Assembly (NCBI GenBank): GCA_032358255.1
Contig: JAULBX010005331.1
Coordinates: forward strand, 62,001 to 126,000
Reading direction: 5' to 3'
DNA: 64,000 bases
From: Heterotrichella gracilis
Taxonomy: Eukaryota; Sar; Xanthophyceae; Tribonematales; Xanthonemataceae
Positions 1 through 12,400 of this stretch are shown one piece after another. The translations under genes and the position numbers were made by a program. Within the stretch, counting starts at the first letter, position 1, and every line of letters starts with the position of its first letter. The notes below the pieces were generated by a model. The model did not search any database. It was not told where the DNA came from and was given only the letters and a program-made list of their open reading frames with translations.

Positions 1-96
1 GCGCATTCGAATGAATCATAGGCATTTTCTGGGCATTGCATTTTCCCACAATGTAACATTTCCCCCATAATCTAACTGCAAGTCCCTCCTCTGCAG

Positions 97-3000
97 CTTC
101 GCCATGGCACCACCACCTTCACCCTGCTAGCCAACCAGACCGCCCTGCACGCCCTCCCCGCGGCGCTCAACTCCCTCACCACCGCACTGCTGCGAGCCGC
201 CACTGGTGATCCTGCAGCCGCCATCACCACCACCAGCCACCCACTGCCGCCGCTGAGCTCGGAGCAGGTGAGTCTTGAGCGCTGAGTGCTGAGTGCTGAG
301 GCAACGAGGGTCCAGTTTGGGGGGGAGGGGGGCTTGAATAGGCATTGGGGGTTAGGGTGTTGGGTCAGGTTTCTGAGGAGGTGTGGGGGAGGGGAGGAGC
401 CTGAGTCAGATCCTTAGAAATACCCAGGTAGGGTTGCTGTGGATTGGCCATCCTTAAAAATACCCTAGTAGGGTTACTGTGGATTGGCCATCCTTAAAAA
501 TACCCTAGTAGGGTTGCTGTGGATTGGCCATCCTTAAAAATATCCTAGTAGGGTTGATGTGGATTGGCCATCCTTAGCATAATTGTGCTCCAAGCACCAA
601 TTCTGAAGCTGTACAACCTACAACCCATTGTGCGCCATCAGCCCTGAGCACTGCACTGTAAACCTCGTATGCCAACCCTAAATCCTTAAATTCTCATATC
701 CTAGTCCTGAGCGCTGAACCCTGACCAACCCCCTGCCATTCTTAACAGATCGTCCAGCTGTCAGAGACTGCGTTCGACCTTATGCTAGTCCTGTGCGTGA
801 CTGTGGCGGTGGCGGTGCTGGGCGCATCCTTTGCGGTGGCCCTGGTCAAGGAGAGGGAGAGTGGTGCCAAGCACGTGCAGCTGGTGTCGGGGGCAGGCCA
901 GGTGGTCTTCTGGGGGGCCACATATGTGTGGGACCTGGCAAATTTTATGGTGCCCGCGGCAGGTGGGTGGTGGTGGCGGTGGTGGTGGGGACGGTGGTGG
1001 GGGTGGTGGCGGTAGTGGTGGTGGTGGTGGTGATTCAAAAGAGGGAGAGCGGTGCCAAGCATGTGCAGCTGGTGTCGGGGGCAGGCCAGGTGGTGTTCTG
1101 GGGGGCGACCTATGTGTGGGACCTGGCGAATTTCATGGTGCCCGCGGCAGGTGGGTGGTGGTGGTGGTGGTGGTGGTGGTGGTAATGGTGGTGGTGTTGT
1201 GGTGTGGGGGGGGAGGGGGGGGTATTTTTTTTTTTATAGGAGTGGGAGTGCGATACCAAGCACGTGCTGCTGGGTATGTGCGTATCATGGGCCCTGGATA
1301 ACCACCATCTGCCGCATTTACAGTGAACTCATCAATCCTTGAAAGGGACAAGGCGCACCCAGCAATGCTGACCTGGCTGTATGGCTGAGATGCAAGCTCC
1401 CACCCTGGCTGTCCCTGTTCCTCGTGGTTAATGGTTTGGCATGTATTCACGCATGCTGCCACACTCCCCTGCAGGTTTCCTGCTCCTGTTTTGGCTCTTC
1501 CACATGCCGCAGTTCCTGGGAGAAAGGATGGCGGCCCTGGCTGTGACGCTGGCAGCATACGGAGTGGCTTGCCTGCCCCTCACGTATGTCCTGCATTTCT
1601 ACTTCTCGGTAAGTAAACTGTAGATTTTGTAACTGTAATTAATATCGGATAGCGCCAAAAAACAATGAGCAGATGGATGCTGGGAACACCTTTGACTGAG
1701 CTGTCACTGTGATCATAAGTGGAGCTTTTGTCAGCACTCCTGCATATCTTGCATTTGTTGGGTAATTTTACGGCCGAGGGCACATTCCCCTCCATAAGAT
1801 GCGCGCCGTCAACCTGTATTCATGTTTGGTTACCTGCTAAGGGCGCATTACCTGCCCTCCTGCAGGACGAGATGCGCGCCCTGCAGGCCCTCAACACCCT
1901 GTATTTCATGACCGGCTACCTCGGCTTCCTGGCCACCTTCATTTTGGACCTGGTGTGGCAAATGCTGGGCAAGCAGGGGGCCAAAAAGGCCTCCCACATC
2001 GTTGACACACTGCTCCGCCTGGCCAGCCCGCAGTACAACCTGGCCAAGGGGTTGTATAACATTTCTCAGACGTACAAGGAAGGGGGGGAGAGCACGTCGC
2101 CCTGGGGGTGGAAGACCTCGGGCCAATATTATGCGAGCCTGGTGGGGCAGGGGGCAGGTGAGGGATTTTGCGACGTACATGCTGATTCACAATGCGGCGA
2201 TTACAAGTGCAATTTTAAGAAAAACAGTCTTAGGTTAAAGCTTGTCAACGACAATGACGCCAAATATCTAAAGGGCAGTGAGGCATGCAGGCTTGTATTG
2301 TATTATCACAGATCAGCAATTGCTTACACCGTGCGCCGTGCTACCCACTACCCTCTGCAAAGGCTTCACGGGTAGTGAATATTTTGTATCACCGTGATGT
2401 GTGGCACATGCGCTTATTGCTCCTATCCATGGTGCAAACGCCATGCACACGCACGCTCTGACGCCCAGTTTTTTTGTTTCCTCCCCAGTCTTCTTCCTCG
2501 TGACGCTCCTCTTGGAGTCTGGCACAGCCCAAACCACCTGGCTCCACCTCAGCCAATGGGTGGCCGCCAGGGTGCCACGTCAGCGCCACGTCAGCACAGG
2601 CAGCGCTGACTATGCTGCGCTGGCTGAGCAAGGGGAGGGAGAAGGGGGGGAGGAAGGGGAGGATGGTGATGTGGCAGGGGAGAGGGAGATGATCGAGAGA
2701 GGTGCGGGAAGGGGAGAGGGGGTGTCAATGGCACATTTCTTTCTTTGTGCAGAACTGTGCTACGCTAAACCAACTTGTATCTGCAAGAACAGAGATGGAG
2801 TGGGCAGTGTCAGGACATGGTTGGTTGGGGCAAGGCATGTAAGACCGACGGCTAATCTGACTGTACTGCTGGGGTGCATATGACCAAGGAAGTCTGCAAA
2901 AACAACTCTAAAGCAGGATGTTGTCATAAGCCTACGACAACTTCACATCCTAAACCATGTGGCCTGAAACCCCACCCCCATCTCATTCCCCACCCCTCAT

Positions 3001-5736
3001 CCCCCACATCCCTCCTGCCAGGTGTCCACCCTTCAGACTACCACATCCTGCTCCAAGGGGTGAAAAAGGATTATTTCCAGGGGGTGTCACGCCCCCCGGT
3101 GCATGCTGTGCAAGGCCTGTGGCTGGCTGTGGGCAAGGGGGAGTGCTTTGGGCTACTGGGGGTGAACGGGGCTGGCAAGACCACCACGTTCAGGATGTTG
3201 ACAGGTGAGCCAGGGACCCTTGCTAAGGGTTTGGGCAGTGTGGCTGGGAAACCCTTGCTAAGGTTTGGCCAGGATGGTGGTGAGAAGAGCTCGAAATCTA
3301 ATGCAAACTGCACAGTAGTACAAATTCCCTTGATTTTCTTGGCATTCTGGCCAACATGGGAGGGGCCAAGAACCAGATCGCGCAACACCAAGTGCAATGC
3401 AGTGCCAAAAAAAACAAAAATGGCAGCGCTCCTTACCTACGGACTTGCAGGACCAGAAAAGCTTTAATTAAGACCGCCCATGTGTGCCAGACGAAACCCC
3501 TTCCTGTGTGCGCCACAGGTGAAACCTTGCCCTCCTCCGGCACCGCCTACCTGTGTGGCCACGACGTGTCGCGCCAGCTGGCGGCTGCTCGGCAGCTGTT
3601 GGGGTACTGCCCCCAGGGGGTGAATGCCCTACCGGTGGGGTTAACGGGGAGGGAGGTTCTCCGCCTGTTTGCCGCCCTCAGGGGGGTGAAACGCGGGAGT
3701 GAGACGGGGATGGTGGATGACCTCATTGCTCGCCTCGGCTTGGCTGAGCATGCAGACAGGTGGGGTGCAGCAATGGGACCCACATTTACCCACAATTTGT
3801 TTTTGAGGGGCAAATGCAGATGGCGGTTTTGTCTGCATGAAAAAGAGCGATCCAGATGCCCGTTCATTTTCCCATCCACAGCATGATAATATGGTGGATG
3901 GATGTACTGTCGGAAATTATGTCATCGACTAAGTACTTGCGATGGTTATGGCTTCTGCTGGTGTTTGGTTGTAAAGCCTGTCTGCTTGTTTCGAGTCAGT
4001 GCAGTCCCAAATTATGACTTCAACGAGCCGGACGAGTTCTCTATGCATTGCTGAAGTGGAAATTCTGACATGGTAAGCCAATTGTGTGCAGAGTGTGTGA
4101 CACCTACTCTGGCGGCACTGCTCGCAAGCTGTCTGTGGCTGTGGCGCTGGTGGGGCGACCACCGCTTGTGCTGCTGGATGAGCCCTCCACAGGCATGGAC
4201 CCAGCGGCCAGGAGGTAAGGGTTTGGAATTACCCTAGGAAAGGATTTAGGGTTTAGGGCCTCTGCTGGTGCTATTAGACGAGCCCTCTACAGGCATGGAC
4301 CCAGCAGCTAGCAGGTAAGGGATAAAAAGCCCTAATGAAGGGTGTAGGGACCCTGCTGGTGCTTCTGGGCGAGCCCTCCACAGACATGGATCAGCAGCCA
4401 GGGGATATATGCTTTCAAGGTTACCCTAGGCTAGGACTTTTGCTGGACCTGATCCACTTGGTCGCCAATGAGCAGCCAGGGTTCCGCTTTGTGTGGGCGT
4501 TGAGGCCAAAAAATGTTTCAGGGCTTTACGATCCGTCTCAGAGCTTCAAATTTGGGTTTCAGAGCTTTAAATTCGGGTTGTTATATGTGGGAATATAAAA
4601 AGCACTCTATCCTTGTCACTTCATGCGCCTCTAACGTGCCCGTCCCTGTACGCAGGTTCCTGTGGGGCGTAATACAATCAGACGTGACTGGGAGGGGGCA
4701 CACAGTCCTGCTGACCAGCCACAGCATGGAGGAGTGTGAGGTGCTGTGCTCCAGGGTGGGGGTGATGGTGGGGGGGAGGCTGCGCTGCCTGGGGCCGGTG
4801 CAGCACCTCAAGAGCAAGTTTGGGGCAGGGTGAGTGTGGGGACCAGATCACGTCACCACTGCTGGGGTCATGTTGCATGATGGTGTACAAGTGTCTTGGA
4901 TCATGGGCTTGTCATCATGGGCTGCTTGTTGTTTGTTGTGCATCGTGAAAAGGCACACAGCTGGAGCGTGAAACGTTGTATACCTCAGTCTTGCGGAGTC
5001 CAATTTTCATTCCACTTGATGCACAAACGCGTTACACATGCAATCTCCAATATGAGTTTACTAAACATCAGAATTATGTTGCAGGTACCGCCTGGAGGTG
5101 CGCATTGCGCCTGATCAGGCCGCAGATGTGCGCGCATTTGTGGGGACCACATGTCCAGGGGCACATTTGGTGGAGGCGGCACCAGAGCATCTGTCATTTG
5201 CGCTGCCGCAGGAGGTACGGAACCAAATTTCCAGCCACGCATCAGAGCTCTCCACCAAGCATAGCAACAATGGCAATTATACCTCCCAAGAGTGCATACG
5301 TCCCTTGACCCCAATGACTGTCTCCTGGTTGCAAATACGTGGCATACGCCGGTGCCGCGATCACGCAAATTGAAATGTGTCCCCTCTTTTTTACACATTT
5401 CTATCATTGGGAGTCACCGCTTGTCCTTAAATATCACCCATGCAGGACCTTCACCACTCCAGTGTGCTTACCTCCACTGAGACCAAGTGCTGCAAGGAAT
5501 TCCTGTAACTATGAATTGATCGTAACAGTTATTCGGTTGGAAGTATACCTGTATTCTCACCCTGATCCCCCCTGTCCATGCAGGGCCTTGACCTCCCCAG
5601 CGTGCTCACCTCCCTTGAGGCCAAGCGCAGCACTGGGGCCCTCTCAGAGTACCATCTGTCTCAGGCAACCTTGGAGCAGGTGTTTGTGGGGCTGGCAAGG
5701 GGGGAGGGGGGCGAGGCGGGGGAGGGGGAGGAATGA
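97..5736 (+). CDS. ABC transporter subfamily A (ABCA), C-terminal part, 5' end outside window
   Basis: Eleven exons: 97-267, 749-962, 1475-1608, 1866-2157, 2489-2701, 3022-3204, 3519-3759, 4092-4214, 4656-4829, 5085-5214 and 5584-5736. They total 2028 nt, giving 675 residues and a TGA stop, and all junction phases agree. The order is an extracellular segment with the ABCA-type [10 protein letters not shown] motif, then membrane helices (residues ~62-270), then a nucleotide-binding domain. The NBD shows Walker [11 protein letters not shown]-loop YCPQ, signature [10 protein letters not shown], Walker [11 protein letters not shown] and switch His LLTSHSMEE. It ends with the ABCA-type [14 protein letters not shown] proteins move lipids or other amphiphiles across membranes; the substrate here is unknown. 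The catalytic residues of this half look intact. The start and any first half lie upstream of the window, so full-size versus half-size cannot be decided. Several introns hold copies of neighbouring exon ends. Confidence 0.93.
411..580. repeat. 40-bp tandem repeat, four copies, in an ABCA intron
   Basis: Four near-identical 40-nt units begin TCCTTAAAAATACCCTAGTA and end TGTGGATTGGCCA; a fifth breaks off after ten bases. Each carries an internal TACCCTAGTAGGGT dyad. It lies inside the intron 268-748. Confidence 0.9.
963..1030 (+). repeat. GGT-rich microsatellite after an ABCA donor site
   Basis: A GTGGTGG run directly follows the 962/963 exon end. A second GGT tract (1151-1195) follows the exon copy at 1039-1150, so the copied unit included both the donor and the tract. 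Confidence 0.8.
1039..1150 (+). pseudogene. Copy of the 3' half of ABCA exon 749-962, with donor site
   Basis: The copy repeats the exon's last ~112 nt with few changes. It encodes the same segment from [10 protein letters not shown] to MVPA in the same frame and keeps the GTGGGT donor. No acceptor is evident at its left edge. It could be a decoy donor or, less likely, a cryptic alternative exon. A decayed third copy follows at ~1241-1276. Confidence 0.85.
1241..1276 (+). pseudogene. Decayed third copy of an ABCA exon segment
   Basis: About 35 nt resembling the GAKHVQLG coding region of exon 749-962 (CCAAGCACGTGCTGCTGGG against CCAAGCACGTGCAGCTGG). It is short and diverged. Confidence 0.55.
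1300..1405. repeat. Dispersed repeat B in an ABCA intron
   Basis: Partner of 41230-41352, sharing CACCATCTGCC and the CCCAG..ATGCT.ACCTGGCT block at comparable spacing. Confidence 0.6.
4261..4313 (+). pseudogene. Copy of the Walker B exon end, with donor, in an ABCA intron
   Basis: Repeats the end of exon 4092-4214 ([16 protein letters not shown]...) including the GTAAGG donor. Its left, truncated edge is joined to GGATTTAGGGTTTAGGG, a telomere-like patch at ~4242-4258. Confidence 0.85.
4353..4402 (+). pseudogene. Second copy of the Walker B exon end in the same intron
   Basis: A further diverged copy of the same exon end (CTGCTGGTGCTTCTGGGCGA...). It is preceded by GGGTGTAGGGA and has a decayed donor. 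Confidence 0.75.
5445..5497 (+). pseudogene. Copy of the start of the last ABCA exon, with acceptor
   Basis: Repeats about 50 nt of the start of exon 5584-5736 behind its own CCATGCAG acceptor, within intron 5215-5583. It lacks the 3' part of the exon. Confidence 0.8.
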
Positions 5737-6086
5737 GAAAAGGGAAAGGGCGGGGAGGAGGAGGAAGGGGGGGGAAATAAAGCAAGGTGGGAGGGTGGGC
5801 GGCGTGTGCAGGGGAGGATAAGGCTGTGGGGCAGGATGGTTTTTGAGTGCCAATACAGAACATGGCAACTGTTATTTTCTATGTCTGCTTGATAATTTCC
5901 TCTGCAACCCCTGCAGGCAGGGAGTTTGCAACATGTCGCTTGTTTACAAAACACAACACCCTCTATCACACTCTCAACAAGTGGAATGAAACCTTTTTAT
6001 CAAAGAATTCCATTTCCTTTCTCGCACATATCCTATCATGTATGCGCTGGTTTGCTGCGCCAACACATAGCTTACAGTATCGTACA
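5737..6086. other. Spacer after ABCA
   Basis: Holds the G/A-rich 3' untranslated end of the ABCA gene (to ~5830) and AT-richer spacer. No further gene is supported. Confidence 0.5.
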
Positions 6087-6818
6087 TCAGGTATTATGGT
6101 CTGCAAACTTCCTCATGCGTTTTCCACTGGCCTGCAGTGCACACTGCACAGCATCACCAGGGCAATTAGGGTTATGTTGAACCTGCTTAGGGTTTATTGT
6201 GCGCTGCATGGCTACCTCCACGGGGAGGTCCATGTCAAAAGGGGGCATAAATTGCGGTCCATAGGGGGGTACAATGATGATTTCGAATTCACGCTCCTCT
6301 GGGGGCAGGTCATCTGGCTCCGGGGGCCAGTCTTGCAAGGTTTGGCCTCCTTCATCTTGGGCATTGAGGAGTAATTCGTTGGATTCATGGTGATCTTCCT
6401 CCGTGCACCTCGCCACTTGGTCTGCAATGCACCGGCCATCTTGACCCACACCATATGTGCAGCAAGGCCCGCTCCTTGGATCTCCAGCTGCCACCGGCAG
6501 TGGGTGGTTTTCCAGGCCTTGGCTTGGGAGCCTGTCCTGTACTGGTTGTAACTGTGGTTGAAACCTGGTGGCCATGGTGTGGCTGGGTCCTGCGCTGCTC
6601 TCCCAAGCACCACTGATACCATTGATGCCATGAATTTTTGCCTCCGGCTCGTCTGATTGCTGAGTGCCCACCATTATGGCTGGCTGTTCTGTCAAGCTTG
6701 AGGGATGAGCATCATGATCCGATCCGGCATCATGTGGCAGGTGGGATCCTTGGGCCAAGGCTAGCACCAAGAGGAAAACTACCCGTAAGAAGAGGAAAAT
6801 TTGAAAATTCAACGGCAT
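6087..6818 (-). CDS. Hypothetical secreted protein (243 residues, possibly a first exon)
   Basis: An open frame on the minus strand starts MPLNFQIFLFLRVVFLLVLA, a convincing signal peptide cut near residue 23-25. The mature part is hydrophilic and rich in Pro, Glu and Asp, with a small Cys cluster (CCTYGVGQDGRC) near residue 128 and an acidic stretch before PPYGPQFMPPFD. No family was recognised. The last ~45 residues cover a telomere-like patch (AAACCCTAAG) and may be intron read-through: a possible GTAGCC donor follows residues LPVE near 6220. It could be the 5' exon of a longer gene. The main support is the signal peptide and protein-like composition. Confidence 0.35.
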   Translation of the reverse strand: MPLNFQIFLFLRVVFLLVLALAQGSHLPHDAGSDHDAHPSSLTEQPAIMVGTQQSDEPEAKIHGINGISGAWESSAGPSHTMATRFQPQLQPVQDRLPSQGLENHPLPVAAGDPRSGPCCTYGVGQDGRCIADQVARCTEEDHHESNELLLNAQDEGGQTLQDWPPEPDDLPPEEREFEIIIVPPYGPQFMPPFDMDLPVEVAMQRTINPKQVQHNPNCPGDAVQCALQASGKRMRKFADHNT

Positions 6819-9204
6819 TTAGTTGTGCACACGCCCCTAGCGCTGCGCTGTCATTGCGTTTGGTGCAGCTGGGCCAACGTAAACCAGTGCCTCGGTTGTG
6901 GCATTGTGGCTGCAAATGGTACCAGCCTGGCCCAGATCGATAGGAAGAAAGGTCCTGGAAGGGACCGCCCACAGCTGACAGTCCACAGTGGGTGACTACA
7001 GCACACTGGGTGTTCCAGCACTCACACATATGTTAAAGACACTGTTACACTGCCACTGAGCTGCGTACTACGAGCTGCTAGTAGCGTGACTGTGGGAGTG
7101 GATTCGAGAGCACGCCAAGTGGCTGGGTGTTTGCCGCAAAGCACACACAAGTAGTGCCGTAGGCTAATAAGACCTGGTTCTCTGGCATTGCGGCACACAA
7201 CCTCTTGTCATACAGTGTTCGTCTGAGACGTCGTTACTGGCAGTTACGTCCTCTTAGAAGACTGCACGGTGCTCAAGCTTTGAGCTTCGACCGACCTTGT
7301 ACCAAGGCTGGCATGCCCGCGCGACACTCCGCGCCCTCGGCAGTGTGGGGCACGAGCGGCTGTCATGTGTCCCCGGGATTATAAATCACGAAAAATTTAG
7401 ATGAAATTACAGGCCTGATGAATACGAATTTTTTTATCCCCGAAGGGGTAATGCCGGATGCCTTTTTGGGCCCAAAAGGGACTCCTGGAGTGGACCACCG
7501 GGCCCCTGGCTCAATGAGCGTACCGGCGTTTCCTTTCTTTCTTTCTTTCTTCTACCGGCGGTGACAAGCGTGAAAGAAAGATAGAACGAGGTGGGGTGCC
7601 ATAGCAGCAGTGCGCACCAGGCTGGTGCCAATAGTGTAGTTCAACATGGCATGCACTCCTGGACCACTGGTTGGCAACCTCATAATCATTGGAAAGAGCT
7701 GCTAGCTGCATGTGCCACATTGGAATGTTGATGCTCCTGAAATGCCATAACGTGGTCTTACAATGATTGTAGGACCACGTCACGCCGTGGTGGACATGAA
7801 ACCTTGAAACCCCATTGGAACTTGGCAAGTGGGACTTGCCTTGGCTCAGCAAAGCCCTAAACCCCATTCAAATGGATGTTATGCGGTATAATAGCCTCGT
7901 GGTAACAATAACCTTTACATGGATCCATGTTCCATCATGTTGTGGCACAGCAGCTGCTGCGGGTTGCACCAACATACATCCGAAACCATAACATTAAGCC
8001 CAACATTATGAGAAATAACCGCCACCATTGATAGGCAATGGCATGGCTCAGGTAGCTTGAACAACATGCATATGGCGCAGCCCGGAGGGACATGCTTGCA
8101 AAACCAGATGCCCTTGTGGGTGCATGCACTATACCAATCTCCACCTTGGGTGGGCAACCAAACCCTAAACCCTAAACCTGAAATCTGAAAATATCAACGT
8201 GCTTGGCAGCAGCTGCTTGGGTCAATAGCCCTTGGAAATAAGAAGGCTTCTACCCTAGAAGTACCTCATGTGCTCTAGCTGGGAAAACAACATTGTGCAT
8301 TTTCTGTGAAAATAACTAGCCCTGGATCTACCCTTGAGGTGGTTTGATACTGTGGACAGCTGTCACCAACGTGGAAAATTTTGTACCGCAAATGGGTGCT
8401 CAGCAACCAATGGGAAGCCTCGCATGCAATGTAACTGTTGTAAAACAAGACACCAAGTTAGGTTTAAACTACTTCCATCAGGTGAGTGGTGCAAGAAACC
8501 TTGTAATTGACCATGCCAAACAATTGCCACATATTGCATTGCATTTTGGGATTGTCTACAGTTTTCAGAGGCTGTGAATATAAGAAACAGCGTGGGGCAT
8601 AAGCAACCACGCGTACACAAAAAAGGAACAAATTTGGCCGTTCAGTGACCATCCCTAACCACTACAACATTGCGAAAGCGTAAACCCTGAGGGCTTTCTA
8701 CACAACAAATCAATTGAGGTGGAGTCCATAAGCAACCCCTAGAGGTTCAACAGGTGTCTCATAACCCTAAACCTAAACCCTATCGTCCACAGCTGAAGAA
8801 TCTGAGCCCTAGCGCCCTGGCTCATCATATGGCATGGGATCGGAAATGCATACACACCCACAGACTCGCAATGGTCAACTTGGGAGCAAACACAACACAA
8901 CATCGAGTGCAACTGATATGCAGTCCAAAATAAGCTCTTGAGTTCAACAAACCCTACTTCTGTGGGATGAAATATGAGACCTGGCAACCGTCCAAACCCT
9001 AAACCTAAACCCTAAACCGCCCACACCCTAAAACCCACACCCTGACACCACATGAACGAGGGCGCTCATAATATAGTGCCGGTGCAAAACAGCACCAGGG
9101 TACAAGTGGAAACTAGTAACCATGTGTAACCAACCACTCCCTGAGCGCAGGAGGGCCCATGACCAACCGAGCTATAAACTCATTGCACCAGGCCAGGGCC
9201 TCAC
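6819..9204. other. Gene-poor spacer with telomere-like patches
   Basis: No exon chain is supported. It includes short CCCTAAA-type tracts at ~8162-8180 and ~8995-9018 and a run of CTTT repeats near 7530. It separates two minus-strand genes. Confidence 0.5.
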
Positions 9205-9480
9205 TCAGGGTCCGAATCTTGAGACTTCAGGTCGAATTGCACTCGCCGGGGCCTCCCTCTCCCCCACCCCCTTCATGCACAGGCCCCCGCACATGGAATT
9301 GGGATGCTCCATCTCAACCTGCACCCTTCGGGGCAATTCCCGAGACTCGCGCGCGGCCGCGCCCCCCATGCAGTCGCCCCCGCACATGGAATCAGGAGAC
9401 TTCATGTCGAGCTGCGCCTCCTTGGGTGCCTCTTTTGCGGCCGCGTTCAGCATGGCCAGGCCCCCGCATATAGACGCCGA
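9205..9480 (-). repeat. MCGG repeat motif in the kinase tail
   Basis: Within the last exon, three spaced copies of a short peptide motif occur: SASICGGLAM, SPDSMCGGDCMGG and HPNSMCGGLCMKG. At DNA level they share CCATGTGCGGGGGC. They suggest internal duplication of a ~75-nt unit. Function is unknown; paired Cys residues could bind metal or form disulfides. Confidence 0.8.
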
Positions 9481-12400
9481 CTCCTTCATTCCCCCCCTGG
9501 CAAACGGCGTCGCGTGGCGCCGAAACGGGTGTCGAAACGGCGCACCCGGCAGCGCCGCGCTCGCCGAAGCCACCCGCTGCACCCGCGCATCGCCCCCATC
9601 CCCCTCCTTCCCTTGCCCTCCCCCATGACACTCGCCCCCGGGGCACGAGCCCTGGGCCTCCAGCATGTTCATGAGCGCTGGGGCGGCTGCGGGGAGCGAA
9701 GGGATGGCGTGGCGCTTCAGCTCCTCGAATGCCTGCGCCAGCTCCAGGCTGGCGGGCTCTGGCTTGGCCCTGCGCTTGCATGTGGAGGGTACTGCGCGGA
9801 TAGCGGCCACCACCTCTGCCATGGTGGGGCGGGCGCAGGGGTCTGGGAGTAGGCAGGCTGCGATGAGGTCGGCTACCTCCTGGGGGCACTCGTCGGGCAC
9901 ACTGCGGGGTGGAAGTGTTTGTTGATACGTAAGAATTAGTCAATAACTACTCAAAACATAAAAGAATTAAATAAATGAATATATAGATTACTCACATGCA
10001 TGATTGTGCGTATGGGACACCCATAGTGCATGCAGCGGGATGGAATGGGATGCAGTTCACAAGTAAGTAGCCAGCCCACAGCACCGTCCCTGTCAAAACC
10101 TTACACTCTGGGATTATCTACGCACCACACCAGATCCCTAGCCCTACACAGTGGCCCAGCTCCCACCGAGGCACGCACCACAGAGTCCTAAACCCTAGGG
10201 TTTTTCCGCGCACCTCACTGGCCGCAGCTTGCCCCGCACAGGCCTGTCGCAGGTGGTCAGCTCCCACAGCACCACCCCGAAGCTGAACACGTCTGCCTTG
10301 GCATCCACCCGGTGCGCGTTGACCAACTCGGGTGCCATCCACGCCCACGTGCCCGACAGCGCCTTCACGCGGTGGGTGAACTCCGAGTGCATGGCGTGGG
10401 CAAGGCCCAGGTCGGCGATCTGCGGTGGAGGGATGGGTTTAGGCTAGGGTTTTGGTAGGATCTTGGGTAGGGTTTGAGGTAGGGTCGTGAGGTAAGAGTG
10501 CATAGCGTGGGCAAGGCCCAGGTCGGCGATCTGCGGTAGAGGGAAGAGGTTCAGGGTAGGGTTTTGGGTAACGTTCTAAAAGTGGAGTGCATGGCGTGTG
10601 CCAGGCTTAGGGCAAAGGGTTTGGGCAGGGTTTGCAAGTCTACATCTACTATCGCAAAACAAGGGCAACAGGAGTGGGAGCAGAGGGGGTGGGGACCTTG
10701 GTGAAGTAATTTATTTCCAAGCGCATCCCCACCTTAGCAGCTCCATCCCGAGCCAGCAGGATGTTTGCGGATTTGATGTCCAGGTGGATGATGTTACGAT
10801 CATGAAGGTAGGAGAGGCCCAGCGACACATCCAGCGCGATCTGACGGCCCCTGGCAGGAGCGCAAAAAAAGCAGGTGTTCAGTGATCAGGTGCTGGAGAC
10901 AAGCGTGATCAGCTCATTGACACTCAGGTGCGATCAGGAGGTGGATACAAGTGCTGCAACCAGGTGCACCCACAGCCTTACACATCATGATCAGGTGCTG
11001 CAATCAGGCTGCCATCAGGTGCTGCAATCAGGTGTGATCAGCTGCTGTATTTGATGCAATTACTTGTATAGCTACTGGCTACAGGTGCAATGAGGTGCAA
11101 TCAAGTGCTGCAATCAGATGCGATCAGGTGCCGCAAGCAGGTGCCATGTGGCGGCTTGGTAATGAACATCTCCAGCTCACCTGTAGTGCCACCCCATCGG
11201 CTTGTGGCCATACTTGCCGATGGCGGTGTACAGGTCACCACCAGACAGTAGCTCGGTCACTACCACAGTCTTGTCATCGGCAAAATGCGCTCCCAGGAAC
11301 TGCAAAGCAAGCAAGGCATTTGCTCAGGCCCATGTAAACAAACCTATGCTATTTGGAAAACATAAATTGAAATACACCATTGGAAACACTCAGCCCTACA
11401 AGGTGCCCATCCAGAGGCGAAACAACTGAGCTACCTCCCAAACAAGGCGCGTACTCCCACGCGCGTTCAAGTGTGGTACCTATGAGACATGTCTTTTGCA
11501 AGAGTACCCTACAAGAAGCCCTAACCCTGTCAGGAAACCCTACCTGCACGATGTGCGGGTACCTGCATGAGCTGAGCAGCTCCACCTGCAAACCCTAAAT
11601 CTATAAACCCTATCTCAAAACCCTAAATCCTGCCAGGATACCCTACCTGCACGATGTGCGGGTGCCTGCATGAGCTGAGCAGCTCCACCTCGGTGACCAC
11701 ATGTGCGCGGGTGTTGACACCAACTGCCCTGGAATCCAGCTCCTTCACAGCCACATACAGGGTGTCCTTCCACAGGCCCTTGTACACCTGGGGAGCAGCA
11801 GCGTGCTGGTCAGAAAGCGCGCTGGCTGGTGAGGGTATTGTTGTACCCATGGTATGCTCTAGTGGCTAGCCAGATTTACTACAGTAATTTCTTACTTGGA
11901 TAAGACTGATTATTATTGCAGAAGGTAAGTCCTGGGAAGTCCTCAGGAGAGGGATACCAAAACCGTTGTAAACCCTAAACCCCAGTCACCTTGGTGAAAG
12001 CCCCCTCCCCCAGCAACACGTCCTCCCCTTTGCTGTCCTTGCAGATCTCAAAACCCCTAAACCCTAAACAAAGGGTAACAAAACCCTAAACCCTAAATCC
12101 CAGTCACCTTGGCGAAAGCCCCCTCCCCCAGCAGTACGTCCTCCCCTTTGCTGTCCTTGCAGATCTTCACATAAGACAGCTCAGAGTGCCAGGGGAAGTT
12201 GTCGAAGCGGGGGGGCCTCACTTCGGGGAGCGCCCCGCCAAAGGAATCCCCGCTGGTCCGGTTTGTGGTCCCAGCCAGGCTGTAAGAGGTGGCGGAGGGG
12301 TGGCCGCTGGAGCCTCCTGATGAGCTGGCCAGGAGGGATTGCCTACAAGGTTGTGAGGAGGATGTCAGTGGTGGGTAGAGGGAGGGTAGATGGCATCATT

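Noticed and set aside
742-1301. His- and Gly-rich frames over the GGT tract
   Set aside because: Products of microsatellite translation overlapping the ABCA exon and its copy.
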